Positions 1 through 7,949 of a stretch of 64,000 nucleotides of DNA are shown piece by piece (position 1 is the first letter of the stretch; each line of letters starts with the position of its first letter). Source of the stretch: Spirosoma profusum (lineage in GTDB: Bacteria; Bacteroidota; Bacteroidia; Cytophagales; Spirosomataceae); contig NZ_JACWZY010000007.1 in assembly GCF_014699005.1 (NCBI RefSeq), positions 1-64,000 on the forward strand. Reading direction: 5' to 3'. The position numbers and the translations under genes were made by a program. The notes below the pieces were generated by a model. The model was not told the DNA's origin, did not search any database, and was given only the letters and a program-made list of their open reading frames with translations.

Positions 1-73
1 CAGAAGTAGTCTTTTCCTGTTGACAAGCCAGCGCCAATCCAATGACAAGAGCAAAAAGTAATGATCCTTTCAT
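1..73 (-). CDS. Lipoprotein, N-terminal fragment (clipped by window edge)
   Basis: Reading the minus strand from the ATG at 73 gives 24 codons before the window ends. They encode a clear lipoprotein signal peptide: Met-Lys, a hydrophobic core, and the lipobox LALAC with the acylated Cys at residue 17, followed by Gln-Gln-Glu-Lys. The mature part lies outside the window, so no function can be given. It is transcribed away from the lipoprotein gene at 943. Confidence 0.6.
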   Translation of the reverse strand, partial: MKGSLLFALVIGLALACQQEKTTS

Positions 74-942
74 AAGTATAATCTACATGTTTAACTGACC
101 GGATAAATATAGGCTTTTGAACTGTATGCTGATCCACGTTTAGGGGAAATTATGCTGGTACACAGTATTTTGCTATCATGTTTTGGGAAGTAAAGTACGA
201 AAATTGTCGCTCGCCAGAAAGTCATCAACTTTTTTGGCTTCAATCTCAAAATGCCCTCCTACTTGAGAAGAAAATCGCATGTATGTTGCGCTAAATGGTG
301 CCTGACGGTGGCACAACTCACATTCAATGGCAAACCGAATAGTTCGATTGCTAATCAGCCCGGCTTAAGTCAAAAACGCTGAAAACAGAACGGAGAAGCC
401 GGTTGGTTGAATGGCTATAATAGCTTCAAATGTGTTAGGCAACAGCCATGCCCTTCTGGCAAATCAACGGACGCCAATTAACCCTATAGACGTCGACGAA
501 CCTCTATAAAATTCTATAGGTCATACCCTCCTCAGAATAGTGACCGTTCACATGGCATACTCAGAAATTTCGGCAGTTCACGCGGAATTTTATACCATTC
601 ACCCTGCCTGATTATCAGTCATTTCCTCAGCCTAGTACTTTTAGGGCAGTAAACAGGGACGGTAAAAACAACGCTAGACAAGTTACTTCAAAACGTTTGT
701 TAGAAGCGCCCGTACACTTACCAACTGATGAGGAAAGCATTGCGCAAATCGGCTAAACCAACCGTTGTTATCAATTCAATCCGTTCCGCTTTTGAGCGAA
801 CGCTCGGAAAGAAGTCAATTTTTTACCAATACTATCCCCTTAGTACTATCGTACTTTGCTTCAGAGAGTTACCGCCAAACCACTAAACATCAATAGCTGA
901 CAAAGCGAAAAAACAAGTAACAACCATAAATCAATTCACACC
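74..942. other. Gene-free stretch of about 870 bp
   Basis: No open frame here has a plausible start, length or composition. It contains an 8-bp inverted repeat (CCTATAGA at 483-490, TCTATAGG at 513-520), three GTTCAC/ATTCAC direct repeats (see separate entry), and a weak -7-like TACTTTG near 853. It separates two divergently transcribed lipoprotein genes, so promoters for both probably lie in it. I see no RNA gene or mobile-element ends. Confidence 0.5.
543..606 (+). promoter_or_regulatory. Three direct repeats resembling LytTR-regulator sites
   Basis: ACCGTTCACATGG (543), GCAGTTCACGCGG (573) and ACCATTCACCCTG (594) share a (G/A)TTCAC core, with start-to-start spacings of 30 and 21 bp. That is close to three and two helical turns. 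LytTR-family response regulators bind direct repeats about 21-22 bp apart. The assignment is inference from spacing and core only, and no LytTR gene is in the window. The likely target is the operon beginning at 943. Confidence 0.3.
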
Positions 943-1743
943 ATGAAGAAGCTCCTGATTTTTTCATTAATCGGCCTACTGGCCATATCATGTAAGAAAG
1001 AAAATGAGGTCTCACCAACCACTACGTCTACCACCACCTGTACACTTGACGGGTTCACTGACTATCTGGGAAACGAAGTAAAAATTAACTCGCTAGACGC
1101 CAGCGGGCGGATAACCCAGGCTACGGTCAAACAAACCCAGGGACAGGTGCTTACAGTTGTTTCCACCTTCGTCTATGAAACCAATGGTCAGCTTAAAAGC
1201 GGAACGATGACGTTCCGCGATGAATCAGGTCGGCAAATTGCTTCTCAGCCCCAGACCTACAGCTACGAGAATGGGTTGCTGACAACGGCGGAAAGTCGAT
1301 GCGGCTGTGCGCAAAATAGCGTAGCCCAGCGCATAACGCTCCGCTACAATGCCGCCAAACAACTCATCGAGCGAACACAGGACTCGCCTGGTTCGACGGA
1401 GAAATACGTCACTGTTTATGGCTATGATACCAAAGGAAACGTACTGAAAGAAACCTCAACAATGGGCGGCATAAGCAGTTCCGAATTCACCTACACGTAC
1501 GACGATGCAAAACACCCGCACCAGCTTCTGAAGGGCCTTCCGCTGAATATGTTCATGGGTTTGAGCCCTTGGCCAGTGAATGTGCCGATGAGCGTCAGGG
1601 CGGAGTATCTGGATGAAAAAGGCCAGAAACAAGTCCAGGATTTAAAGCGAACCGACTTGAAAGCCAACGCAACCGGTTACGCAACTTCGGTAAGTTATGG
1701 CCCTGGTATTAATGAAAGTTATGCGCTAAGCAATTGTAACTAA
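943..1743 (+). CDS. Lipoprotein with YD/RHS-like repeat strands
   Basis: A 266-residue exported lipoprotein. The signal peptide ends in the lipobox AISC (Cys17) followed by Lys-Lys-Glu, typical of Bacteroidota lipoproteins anchored in the inner or outer membrane. The body has irregular repeats with Tyr/Gly/Thr-rich strands (YETNGQL, YENGLLT, YNAAKQL, YGYDTKGNVLKE, YTYDD). These resemble degenerate YD repeats and suggest an elongated beta structure. A Cys-Gly-Cys sits around residue 126. No enzymatic motif is visible. It is followed after one base by the YcxB-like gene, so the two are probably co-transcribed. Confidence 0.65.
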   Translation: MKKLLIFSLIGLLAISCKKENEVSPTTTSTTTCTLDGFTDYLGNEVKINSLDASGRITQATVKQTQGQVLTVVSTFVYETNGQLKSGTMTFRDESGRQIASQPQTYSYENGLLTTAESRCGCAQNSVAQRITLRYNAAKQLIERTQDSPGSTEKYVTVYGYDTKGNVLKETSTMGGISSSEFTYTYDDAKHPHQLLKGLPLNMFMGLSPWPVNVPMSVRAEYLDEKGQKQVQDLKRTDLKANATGYATSVSYGPGINESYALSNCN

Positions 1744-1744
1744 C

Positions 1745-2260
1745 ATGATTCAAATCACCTTTCAACTAACCCAGAAAGAACTCTTTACCGGAATGTTGAC
1801 CGTTGCCAAAAGTCGCACCGGTACGAAAGTGTCTCAGGTAATTAGTGGCCTATTGCTGCTGGGAAGCGTCGCGCTGTTACTTGGCGATATTGTTCTTAAT
1901 CAGCATACTTCCGTGTACGCCTGGCTGTTTCTATTGTTATGCCTGTTTCTCACCTTCTATCTGGACCTGTTAATCTGGTTTCAGGCAAGAAAACTAGTAA
2001 AACTAAATGCCCAGATCACTGAATCAGTAACGTATATATTTACTAAAACAGACTATGAGCTTCAGGGCGATAGTTATTCGACCCGTATGAGCTATGCTAA
2101 ACTTGTTGAAGTAAGGGAAGCAACGGATTTTATTTTATTCAAAATAACCGAGGCCTCTGCACATATTATTCCCAAACGGGCTCTGGCCGCTGACCAGTTT
2201 GCTTTGCTTAAAGCAATAATACAGTCGATACCAAACCTAAAATCGAAGTTTACTACATAG
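1745..2260 (+). CDS. YcxB-like membrane protein
   Basis: 171 residues: a short N-terminal beta segment, two closely spaced hydrophobic helices (about residues 35-75), then a soluble C-terminal part of about 80 residues. The layout and the C-terminal pattern (YIFTKTDYELQGD, then SYAKLVEVRE and a Pro-Lys-Arg turn) fit the YcxB-like family, small bacterial membrane proteins of unknown role. It starts one base after the upstream lipoprotein stop, indicating translational coupling. Function unknown. Confidence 0.65.
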   Translation: MIQITFQLTQKELFTGMLTVAKSRTGTKVSQVISGLLLLGSVALLLGDIVLNQHTSVYAWLFLLLCLFLTFYLDLLIWFQARKLVKLNAQITESVTYIFTKTDYELQGDSYSTRMSYAKLVEVREATDFILFKITEASAHIIPKRALAADQFALLKAIIQSIPNLKSKFTT

Positions 2261-2483
2261 GCAATTGGTATATCATTACGACGTTTAGCTCGGACGCAAA
2301 CATTGCCATTTCGTCCTAATACGTTCCGAATACTACGCCCAATTTTGGCGTAGTTAAACGCGCTCCCTAACCGGATGGCTACTACGTCTAAAATCGTTGT
2401 ATCTGTCGCTTTTGTCCAATACCGTTTCGCGCTAAGGTTTTAACAATCGACAACACATCTATCCACATCTATTTTCTACTGGT

Positions 2484-3092
2484 ATGAAAACGAATCTACT
2501 CGCCTGTTTGCTGCTCTGTTCAGCTCTTTCGATGCAGGCACAGGACTTCCGGGCGTTGCCTCCTGACCAGCAGCCCAACGCGGCCGAACTCGTTTATTTC
2601 GGCGGTAACAACCCCAATCTGTTCGTTAGCCCGATCAGCGATTCGGCGGCCATTAGCTTAGTTACATGTTTTCTGAATGAACTCTCCAGCCATCAGTTAG
2701 AGGCAGCCCATCGGCGGCTGGCCGAGGGATTCGTTGTCTATGGCTCCGGTTATACTGACAAGCTCGAAACGCACAATCTAAACAGCCTGCTCAATCTGTG
2801 GGAACGTACCGGGAAGTTGTTTACAGACCAACACCTGACTATTGAAACGACAGCCACCACAGTAGTCCCCAATGGGGAGAATCGGGGCAGATGGGTCTAC
2901 GTGAAAGGCGTTTGGTCAGCCAGGGATAAAGCCGTTGAAGGGAAATCCATTCGTGTGCCGTTTTATCAATTGGCCAGGATTAATCATAGTCTCATCGAGC
3001 AGATCTTGATCAGCTACGGCACCGACCAACTTTTCTACGACCTCGGCTATAGACTATACACCGGTCCAGACAGTGTAGTACAACGCCGGTAA
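2484..3092 (+). CDS. Secreted NTF2/SnoaL-like protein
   Basis: 202 residues with a Sec signal peptide (MKTNLLACLLLCSALSMQAQ, cleavage after AQA-like site near residue 20). Residues about 55-185 have the helix-then-curved-sheet pattern of the NTF2/SnoaL superfamily: a helix containing AAISLVTCFLNELSS, then HRRLAEGFVVYGSGY, a Trp-rich strand GRWVYVKGVW and a final FYQLARI strand. Members include small enzymes and binding proteins, and no catalytic signature lets me choose. It lies 223 bp after the YcxB-like gene and just before a TonB-dependent receptor. Confidence 0.5.
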   Translation: MKTNLLACLLLCSALSMQAQDFRALPPDQQPNAAELVYFGGNNPNLFVSPISDSAAISLVTCFLNELSSHQLEAAHRRLAEGFVVYGSGYTDKLETHNLNSLLNLWERTGKLFTDQHLTIETTATTVVPNGENRGRWVYVKGVWSARDKAVEGKSIRVPFYQLARINHSLIEQILISYGTDQLFYDLGYRLYTGPDSVVQRR

Positions 3093-3167
3093 AATATACG
3101 CTTTTCTTGAAAACGATTAATCAAGGCTCTGTCAGAAATGGCAAACGCTTTTCCACACTCTTTCACC

Positions 3168-5609
3168 ATGAAATCAGATCAATGGGTCTTTATCCATGCA
3201 GCATGGCTAACAAGTCTGCTGACTCTACAAACGTTTGGGCAAACAAGGCTTAGCGGGTCCATTCGCGACGAAACGGGAAAACCGGTGCCCTTTGCCAGTG
3301 TGGCTTTGCTCAACGCCCCAGATTCGAGTGTAGCCAAAGGCACCGCTAGTGATCAGCAGGGTGCTTACGCGTTCGATAACATCCGCGTGGGCCAATACAT
3401 CGTTCGGGCCACAGCCGTTGGTTACCAGAAAGTCTATTCGACGGTGTTGAACGTAACAACTGATCCGGCTGACGTACCGGTGTTAGCGTTAGCTGAAGTT
3501 ACGGGCAAGTTAAGCGAAGTGCAGGTCACGGCGAAAAAGCCGTTCGTTGAGCAGCAACTCGACCGCATGGTGGTCAACGTAGCGAACAGCATTGTGGGCA
3601 GCGGCAGCACGGCCCTAGAAGTACTGGAAAAATCGCCGGGCGTAACAGTCGACTACCAGAACGAACGGGTCCAGCTACGTGGCAAAGAGGGAGTTATTGT
3701 TCAGATTGATGGCAAGCAAACCTATCTCTCAGCGCAGGACGTGATTGATTTACTACGTAGCATGTCGAGCGATAACATTGAGACGATTGAGCTGATGACA
3801 AATCCATCGGCCAAGTACGACGCGGCTGGCAATTCGGGCATCATCAACATCCGGCTCAAGAAAAACTCGAACGTAGGAACGAACGGCACAGCGTCTTTAG
3901 CGGGCGGATCAGGGCGATTTGATCGGGAACGGGGTAGTCTGCAACTGAATCATCGGACGAAAAAATTGAATCTGTTCGGCAACTACAGTCTGAACCGGGG
4001 TGGGAATTACTGGGATTTTCAACTTGACCGCAACCAGCCTGATCCCAGCGCGGCCGATGCTTCTCGACGTAATGTAATAAGCCAATACACAGATTTGAAA
4101 TTCCGTGATCTGGGTCAGAATGCCAAAGCTGGGCTGGATTTTTCGCCAATCAAAAATACTACTATTGGGGTCGTCTGGACGGGTTTTTGGAGCGATCACA
4201 GCGAAGACGGGCCCGCTGGAGCCAATTTCCGTCGTACAGCTAGTAGTCCGGTTTATCTGCAAACTCAGACGCATAAGACCTACAGTACAGTCAGTCAGAA
4301 TCAGATCGGCAATCTGAACTTACAACATTCTTTCGGGCAACGGGGAGGACAATTGACCGCCGACGTTGATGTTGGTCATTTCAGCCGTCAGTACTCGAAC
4401 AGTCTGCTGACCCAAACACTCATTGCCATTGGCGACGTCAATCTTCCGGGGGCTGGTTTGCTCATTACGCAACCCGCTACGGTGGACATCCGCACGCTGA
4501 AGGCCGACTATAATCGCCCGCTGTCGAAAGGCTGGACGTTGGAAACCGGCCTGAAAAGTGCGTTGGTAAAAACGAATAATGACCTGAATCTGAGCCGCGG
4601 ATCGGACGGCGCCTTAGTGGCCGACCCTAGTTTATCAAATCATTTTCAGTATACGGAGCGAGTCAATGCGGCCTACGTCAACGTAGCGGGTAACTGGCGA
4701 AAAACGAATGTACAGGCAGGTCTACGGGCCGAGCATACGCATTCGGAAGGCAACTCGTTGACCCTGAATCAGGTGGTCACACGCGACTACATGAAGTGGT
4801 TTCCAAGCCTATTTGTGTCACGGCCTTTGTCATCTAACCAGACGCTGACTCTTTCGTATAGCTACCGAATTGACCGTCCAAACTATCAGAACCTGAACCC
4901 AGCGCGTGGCTACGTCGATCCCTATGCGTACAGTCAGGGGAATGCCTATCTGAAGCCTCAGTTCACTCACGCGCTGGAGGGCAGGTTAAGTCTAAAAAAC
5001 GGCGTGTTTACCTCGTTAGGAGCCAATTACACAACGGATCTGATGTATTTTACGATTCATGCACTAGAGGGTAATAAATCATACGTAACGACCGAAAATC
5101 TGGGTCATTCGCAGGGATACACCCTAACGTTGAGTTGGCCGGTAACGGTGGTAAAAGGCTGGCAACTGCAAGCCAATGTGTTGGGCTATTACAATCGTTT
5201 CCAGTACGATTACGAAGGAACGGTTCTGCAAATCCAGAACGTAGCGGGTCGGCTTAACGGCAATAACGCTTTCACACTCGGTCATGGCTGGACCGCCGAA
5301 CTCAATGGCTGGGTTAGTACGCCATCGGTTAACGGCATCTGGTCAACACCCTGGATGGGAGTACTGGACACGGGCGTGCAAAAGGTGGTTTCGTCGGCGC
5401 TAAAGATAAAACTTAGTTTGCAGGATGTGTTTCACAGCAATGTTTTTCGTCCATCGGTAGAAACGCCGACTGGGAGTCAAGTTGGTCGAATGTCGTTGGA
5501 TACGCGGGTAGCTTTGTTGAACCTGACGTATGCCTTTGGTAATCAGAAGTTGAAAGGCGAACGCCAACGACGCACCGGCTCGGATGATGAGACCCGACGG
5601 GCAAATTAA
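3168..5609 (+). CDS. Outer-membrane receptor, TonB-dependent/beta-barrel family
   Basis: A large outer-membrane protein. Order of parts: signal peptide ending at TFGQ; a carboxypeptidase-regulatory-like (CNA-B) domain beginning LSGSIRDETGKPVPFASV; a plug domain containing LEVLEKSPGV and a VQIDGKQTYL segment; then a long beta-barrel of the outer-membrane beta-barrel protein 3 type, with alternating aromatic strands. Such proteins in Bacteroidota import ligands or act as orphan receptors; the substrate is not evident because no SusD partner is adjacent. I chose the ATG at 3168 because the signal peptide starts there; an in-frame ATG at 3138 would add 10 residues with no signal-peptide character. 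Confidence 0.85.
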   Translation: MKSDQWVFIHAAWLTSLLTLQTFGQTRLSGSIRDETGKPVPFASVALLNAPDSSVAKGTASDQQGAYAFDNIRVGQYIVRATAVGYQKVYSTVLNVTTDPADVPVLALAEVTGKLSEVQVTAKKPFVEQQLDRMVVNVANSIVGSGSTALEVLEKSPGVTVDYQNERVQLRGKEGVIVQIDGKQTYLSAQDVIDLLRSMSSDNIETIELMTNPSAKYDAAGNSGIINIRLKKNSNVGTNGTASLAGGSGRFDRERGSLQLNHRTKKLNLFGNYSLNRGGNYWDFQLDRNQPDPSAADASRRNVISQYTDLKFRDLGQNAKAGLDFSPIKNTTIGVVWTGFWSDHSEDGPAGANFRRTASSPVYLQTQTHKTYSTVSQNQIGNLNLQHSFGQRGGQLTADVDVGHFSRQYSNSLLTQTLIAIGDVNLPGAGLLITQPATVDIRTLKADYNRPLSKGWTLETGLKSALVKTNNDLNLSRGSDGALVADPSLSNHFQYTERVNAAYVNVAGNWRKTNVQAGLRAEHTHSEGNSLTLNQVVTRDYMKWFPSLFVSRPLSSNQTLTLSYSYRIDRPNYQNLNPARGYVDPYAYSQGNAYLKPQFTHALEGRLSLKNGVFTSLGANYTTDLMYFTIHALEGNKSYVTTENLGHSQGYTLTLSWPVTVVKGWQLQANVLGYYNRFQYDYEGTVLQIQNVAGRLNGNNAFTLGHGWTAELNGWVSTPSVNGIWSTPWMGVLDTGVQKVVSSALKIKLSLQDVFHSNVFRPSVETPTGSQVGRMSLDTRVALLNLTYAFGNQKLKGERQRRTGSDDETRRAN

Positions 5610-5888
5610 CTGCCCCACTGAAGCGAGTCGTCAACCCGTAACAATCCTTGGTCGGTTTGGTGTTTGGGGACCAGGGGCTTGACGGTTTTCCAGAGTGTTT
5701 GGTGGATTTGATGGGATTGGCTCACCAAACGGGGTAAAGACAATTGTATTTTCTAGGTTTGTAGTTTCACCAAATCTAGATTGTTTTGGAGAGTTTCTTG
5801 CCCATCATCCAGTTTCCGGTGTCTGAGTTTATCCTGGAGAATTTTGGCTTGACTTTTATTGACGCCAGGACGGCCAAGATCAAAGCCT
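5610..5888 (-). other. Spacer with possible degraded coding sequence
   Basis: On the minus strand one frame reads through almost the whole spacer with a single TAG near 5753. The upstream part (from 5938) contains KGFDLGRPGVNKSQAKILQ and the downstream part KPLVPKHQTDQGLLRVDD. The composition is protein-like and recalls fragments of a transposase or DNA-binding protein, but I cannot assign a family. It overlaps the 3' end of the next gene in another frame. It could be a gene fossil or chance. Confidence 0.25.
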
Positions 5889-6437
5889 TTAGAAGCCAGT
5901 TTCGAGGAGTTCGGAATGTAGATTTCTTCTTGTATCATCTGGCTCAGTTATAGGCTTAATCCCAGACCCTCCTTTTGGTTTATCCTCTATTTCTTGTAAA
6001 TGAGGCAGAGAAACTGTTTCCAAAAATTGCTCTTCCAGTAAATCGGCCCATGTGCTTATATAGGTCACGACGTCCTCTCGTACATTATGCTTTAAAAAGC
6101 GCTTTTCTAAGGGAAGGCGTGACAAAATTTGTCGGTCATCGAGCCTTTCTAAGTGTTTTAAATCCTCTAGTATTAACCCAGCGCCAATCATCTGATTAAT
6201 AAGTAAATCAAGCGGCATCTGACTTGTTGGGCAGTAATCGTTAAGCTGCTCATTCCAATCCCCATAGCGTTGCATGGCATAGCTATGAATCTGGTCTTTA
6301 GACAGGTTCGTTAGCTCTTGAGCAAGATTTCCACAGTTGCAGCCACCCATATGCCCCCATTGGTAATGTACTCCATTTCTAAGTTTATAAACTGTTCGAC
6401 GTAATGCTGCTATTAGTTCAGGTGTTGGACGAGCCAT
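5889..6437 (-). CDS. Conserved uncharacterised protein
   Basis: 182 residues, soluble, no signal peptide. The N-terminal half carries distinctive conserved-looking stretches: YQWGHMGGCNCGNLAQELT (three Cys/His within a few residues), a DWNEQLNDYC segment, and later DVVTYISTWADLLEEQ. The CNC motif with the flanking His could bind a metal. I recall similar proteins in other Bacteroidota but know of no assigned function. It is read in the same direction as leuA but is separated from it by a strong terminator, so it is probably an independent unit. Confidence 0.6.
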   Translation of the reverse strand: MARPTPELIAALRRTVYKLRNGVHYQWGHMGGCNCGNLAQELTNLSKDQIHSYAMQRYGDWNEQLNDYCPTSQMPLDLLINQMIGAGLILEDLKHLERLDDRQILSRLPLEKRFLKHNVREDVVTYISTWADLLEEQFLETVSLPHLQEIEDKPKGGSGIKPITEPDDTRRNLHSELLETGF

Positions 6438-6517
6438 ATCAGAGTTAATTTATTGGTGAACTACTACGTATCATTTTGCACGCGAAACAGTCAATTTAAA
6501 CCTTTTGTTCTTGCCAT

Positions 6518-6542
6518 AAAAAAAGCCCGCTACGTAGCGGGT
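6518..6542 (-). terminator. Rho-independent terminator after leuA
   Basis: On the minus strand a perfect palindrome CCCGCTACGTAGCGGG (6526-6541) is followed by a run of seven T residues. It begins 7 bp beyond the leuA stop codon, so it ends the branched-chain locus. Confidence 0.8.
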
Positions 6543-6548
6543 TCTATG

Positions 6549-7688
6549 TTAACGGACCAATTCCATTAAATCTTTATCGTTTACTTCCTTCCGAATATCA
6601 GCCATATCAAGGAAACGTGTATAAATACCATCTAAAGTCGGTTTATCGTAGCGGAAACCAAGCAATTCAAGCCGGTGCTTTAGCGCATGACGACCACTAC
6701 GTGCCGTTAAAACAATTGATGATTGCGGTACGCCAACATCCTGCGGATTCATGATCTCGTAATTCTCAGAGTGTTTCAGGAAACCATCCTGGTGAATGCC
6801 CGATGAGTGCGCAAACGCATTTCGACCTACAATGGCTTTATTGGCCTGAACAGGCATACGCATCATCTGAGAAACCAAATTACTAACTGGAAATAAGCGA
6901 GTTGCATCGATATTAGTGTGCAGGCCAAGTTCCTTTTTTACCTTTATAGCCATTACAACTTCTTCAAGCGATGTATTACCAGCCCGTTCGCCAATGCCAT
7001 TTACCGTAACTTCAACCTGACGTGCTCCGTTCATAACCCCTGCCAACGTATTAGCCGTTGCCAAACCTAAATCATTGTGGCAATGTATAGAAATCGTGGC
7101 CTGATGTACATTGGAAACGTGTTCGTAGATATACGCGATTTTCTTCCCGTATTCGTCTGGCAGGCAATAACCTGTAGTATCCGGAATGTTGACTACAGTA
7201 GCTCCAGCGCCAATAACAGCCTCAGTTAGTTGCGCTAGAAAAAACAGATCAGCCCGACCAGCGTCTTCGGCATAGAACTCAACATCTTCTACGTAACTCT
7301 TTGCGTGTTTTACTGCTGCAACAGCTTGTTCGAGAATCTTCTCACGGGTGCTATTGAATTTATTTCGAATATGGATGTCCGAGGAGCCAATACCGGTATG
7401 AATACGTCCCCGTTTTGCCCATTTAAGTGCTTCTCCAGCTGCATCAATATCTCCTTTTACTGCCCGGCTTAAGGCGCAAATTGTTGGTTCAGCTACGGCT
7501 TTCGAGATTTCGACCACCGAGCGAAAATCGCCGGGACTTGAGATAGGAAAACCAGCTTCAATGATGTCAACACCCAGTCGCTCCAGTTCTTTGGCAACAA
7601 CGATTTTTTCTTCAGTTGTCAGCTGGCAACCCGGAACTTGCTCACCATCGCGTAAGGTGGTATCGAAAATATAGACTCGTTGACTCAT
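6549..7688 (-). CDS. leuA: 2-isopropylmalate synthase, short form
   Basis: Condenses acetyl-CoA with 3-methyl-2-oxobutanoate, the first step of leucine synthesis. The DRE-TIM barrel is intact: TTLRDGEQ near the N-terminus carries the catalytic Arg-Asp, and [10 protein letters not shown] supplies the HxH metal ligands; NGIGERAGN follows. At 379 residues it ends after the short linker and lacks the C-terminal LeuA dimer/regulatory domain (full-length enzymes have about 500 residues or more). Feedback inhibition by leucine through that domain is therefore not expected. It has its own promoter and an upstream leader with attenuator features. The neighbouring 505-residue homologue carries the regulatory domain but looks like citramalate synthase. 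Confidence 0.92.
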   Translation of the reverse strand: MSQRVYIFDTTLRDGEQVPGCQLTTEEKIVVAKELERLGVDIIEAGFPISSPGDFRSVVEISKAVAEPTICALSRAVKGDIDAAGEALKWAKRGRIHTGIGSSDIHIRNKFNSTREKILEQAVAAVKHAKSYVEDVEFYAEDAGRADLFFLAQLTEAVIGAGATVVNIPDTTGYCLPDEYGKKIAYIYEHVSNVHQATISIHCHNDLGLATANTLAGVMNGARQVEVTVNGIGERAGNTSLEEVVMAIKVKKELGLHTNIDATRLFPVSNLVSQMMRMPVQANKAIVGRNAFAHSSGIHQDGFLKHSENYEIMNPQDVGVPQSSIVLTARSGRHALKHRLELLGFRYDKPTLDGIYTRFLDMADIRKEVNDKDLMELVR

Positions 7689-7729
7689 GAGACGCTATAA
7701 TTGAGTTTTTGTCAAATTAGCAATTAAGC

Positions 7730-7765
7730 AAAAAGCCCTAATCTATTCAGAAAAGGGCCTTTTTT
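7730..7765 (-). terminator. Attenuator-type hairpin in the leuA leader
   Basis: On the minus strand AAAAAGGCCCT pairs with AGGGCTTTTT across a loop of about 15 bases, and the hairpin ends in T residues. It lies about 40 bp upstream of the leuA ATG and downstream of a short Leu/Ile/Val-rich reading frame. This position fits transcription attenuation. An alternative antiterminator fold was not worked out. Confidence 0.55.
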
Positions 7766-7789
7766 ATCAGTAATTTCCTTTTCTCCGTT

Positions 7790-7837
7790 CTAAAAAACGA
7801 TTAGTTTTTGCAGTCGGCAGGATAAGAAAATAGTCAT
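7790..7837 (-). CDS. leuL: Putative leuA leader peptide
   Basis: A 15-codon frame (MTIFLSCRLQKLIVF, stop TAG) between the leuA promoter and the leader hairpin. Six of 15 residues are branched-chain amino acids: three Leu, two Ile and one Val. Leader peptides of this kind let ribosome stalling on scarce aminoacyl-tRNAs choose between termination and read-through. The symbol leuL is used by analogy with enteric bacteria; translation is not shown. Confidence 0.5.
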   Translation of the reverse strand: MTIFLSCRLQKLIVF

Positions 7838-7846
7838 TATGTGTTT

Positions 7847-7876
7847 GCGAAATTTCGCTGTTCGCGTAAATACGCT
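7847..7876 (-). promoter_or_regulatory. 30-bp element shared with the ilvD promoter (leuA copy)
   Basis: Begins one base after the -7 box on the minus strand, so it covers the transcription start and early leader. It consists of GCGTATTTACGC (a 5-bp palindrome with TT centre), a short link, and the perfect palindrome GCGAAATTTCGC. Twenty-four of its 30 bases are identical to the element at 20864-20893, at the same distance from that -7 box. It is likely an operator or RNA element co-regulating the two branched-chain units. Confidence 0.6.
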
Positions 7877-7877
7877 A

Positions 7878-7908
7878 CAAAAATAGGCGTTTTTAAAATT
7901 TCTGCAAA
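7878..7908 (-). promoter_or_regulatory. leuA promoter, Bacteroidota consensus
   Basis: Minus strand: TTTG (7905-7908), 19-bp spacer, TATTTTTG (7878-7885). This matches the Bacteroidota housekeeping consensus TTTG-N17 to 23-TAnnTTTG fully. It lies inside the leu/ilv gene string, so leuA can be transcribed independently of the upstream genes. Confidence 0.75.
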
Positions 7909-7949
7909 TGATGCAAAGATTTTTTTGACGAATCTACTAAGAATCTAAA

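Noticed and set aside
781..815. GAGCGAACGCTC palindrome as terminator
   Set aside because: Stem of 5 bp with a 2-base centre and no T run; too weak to support.
3856..4274. Minus-strand open frames inside the outer-membrane receptor gene
   Set aside because: They are antisense to a clearly coding gene and show no family features; shadows of the real frame.
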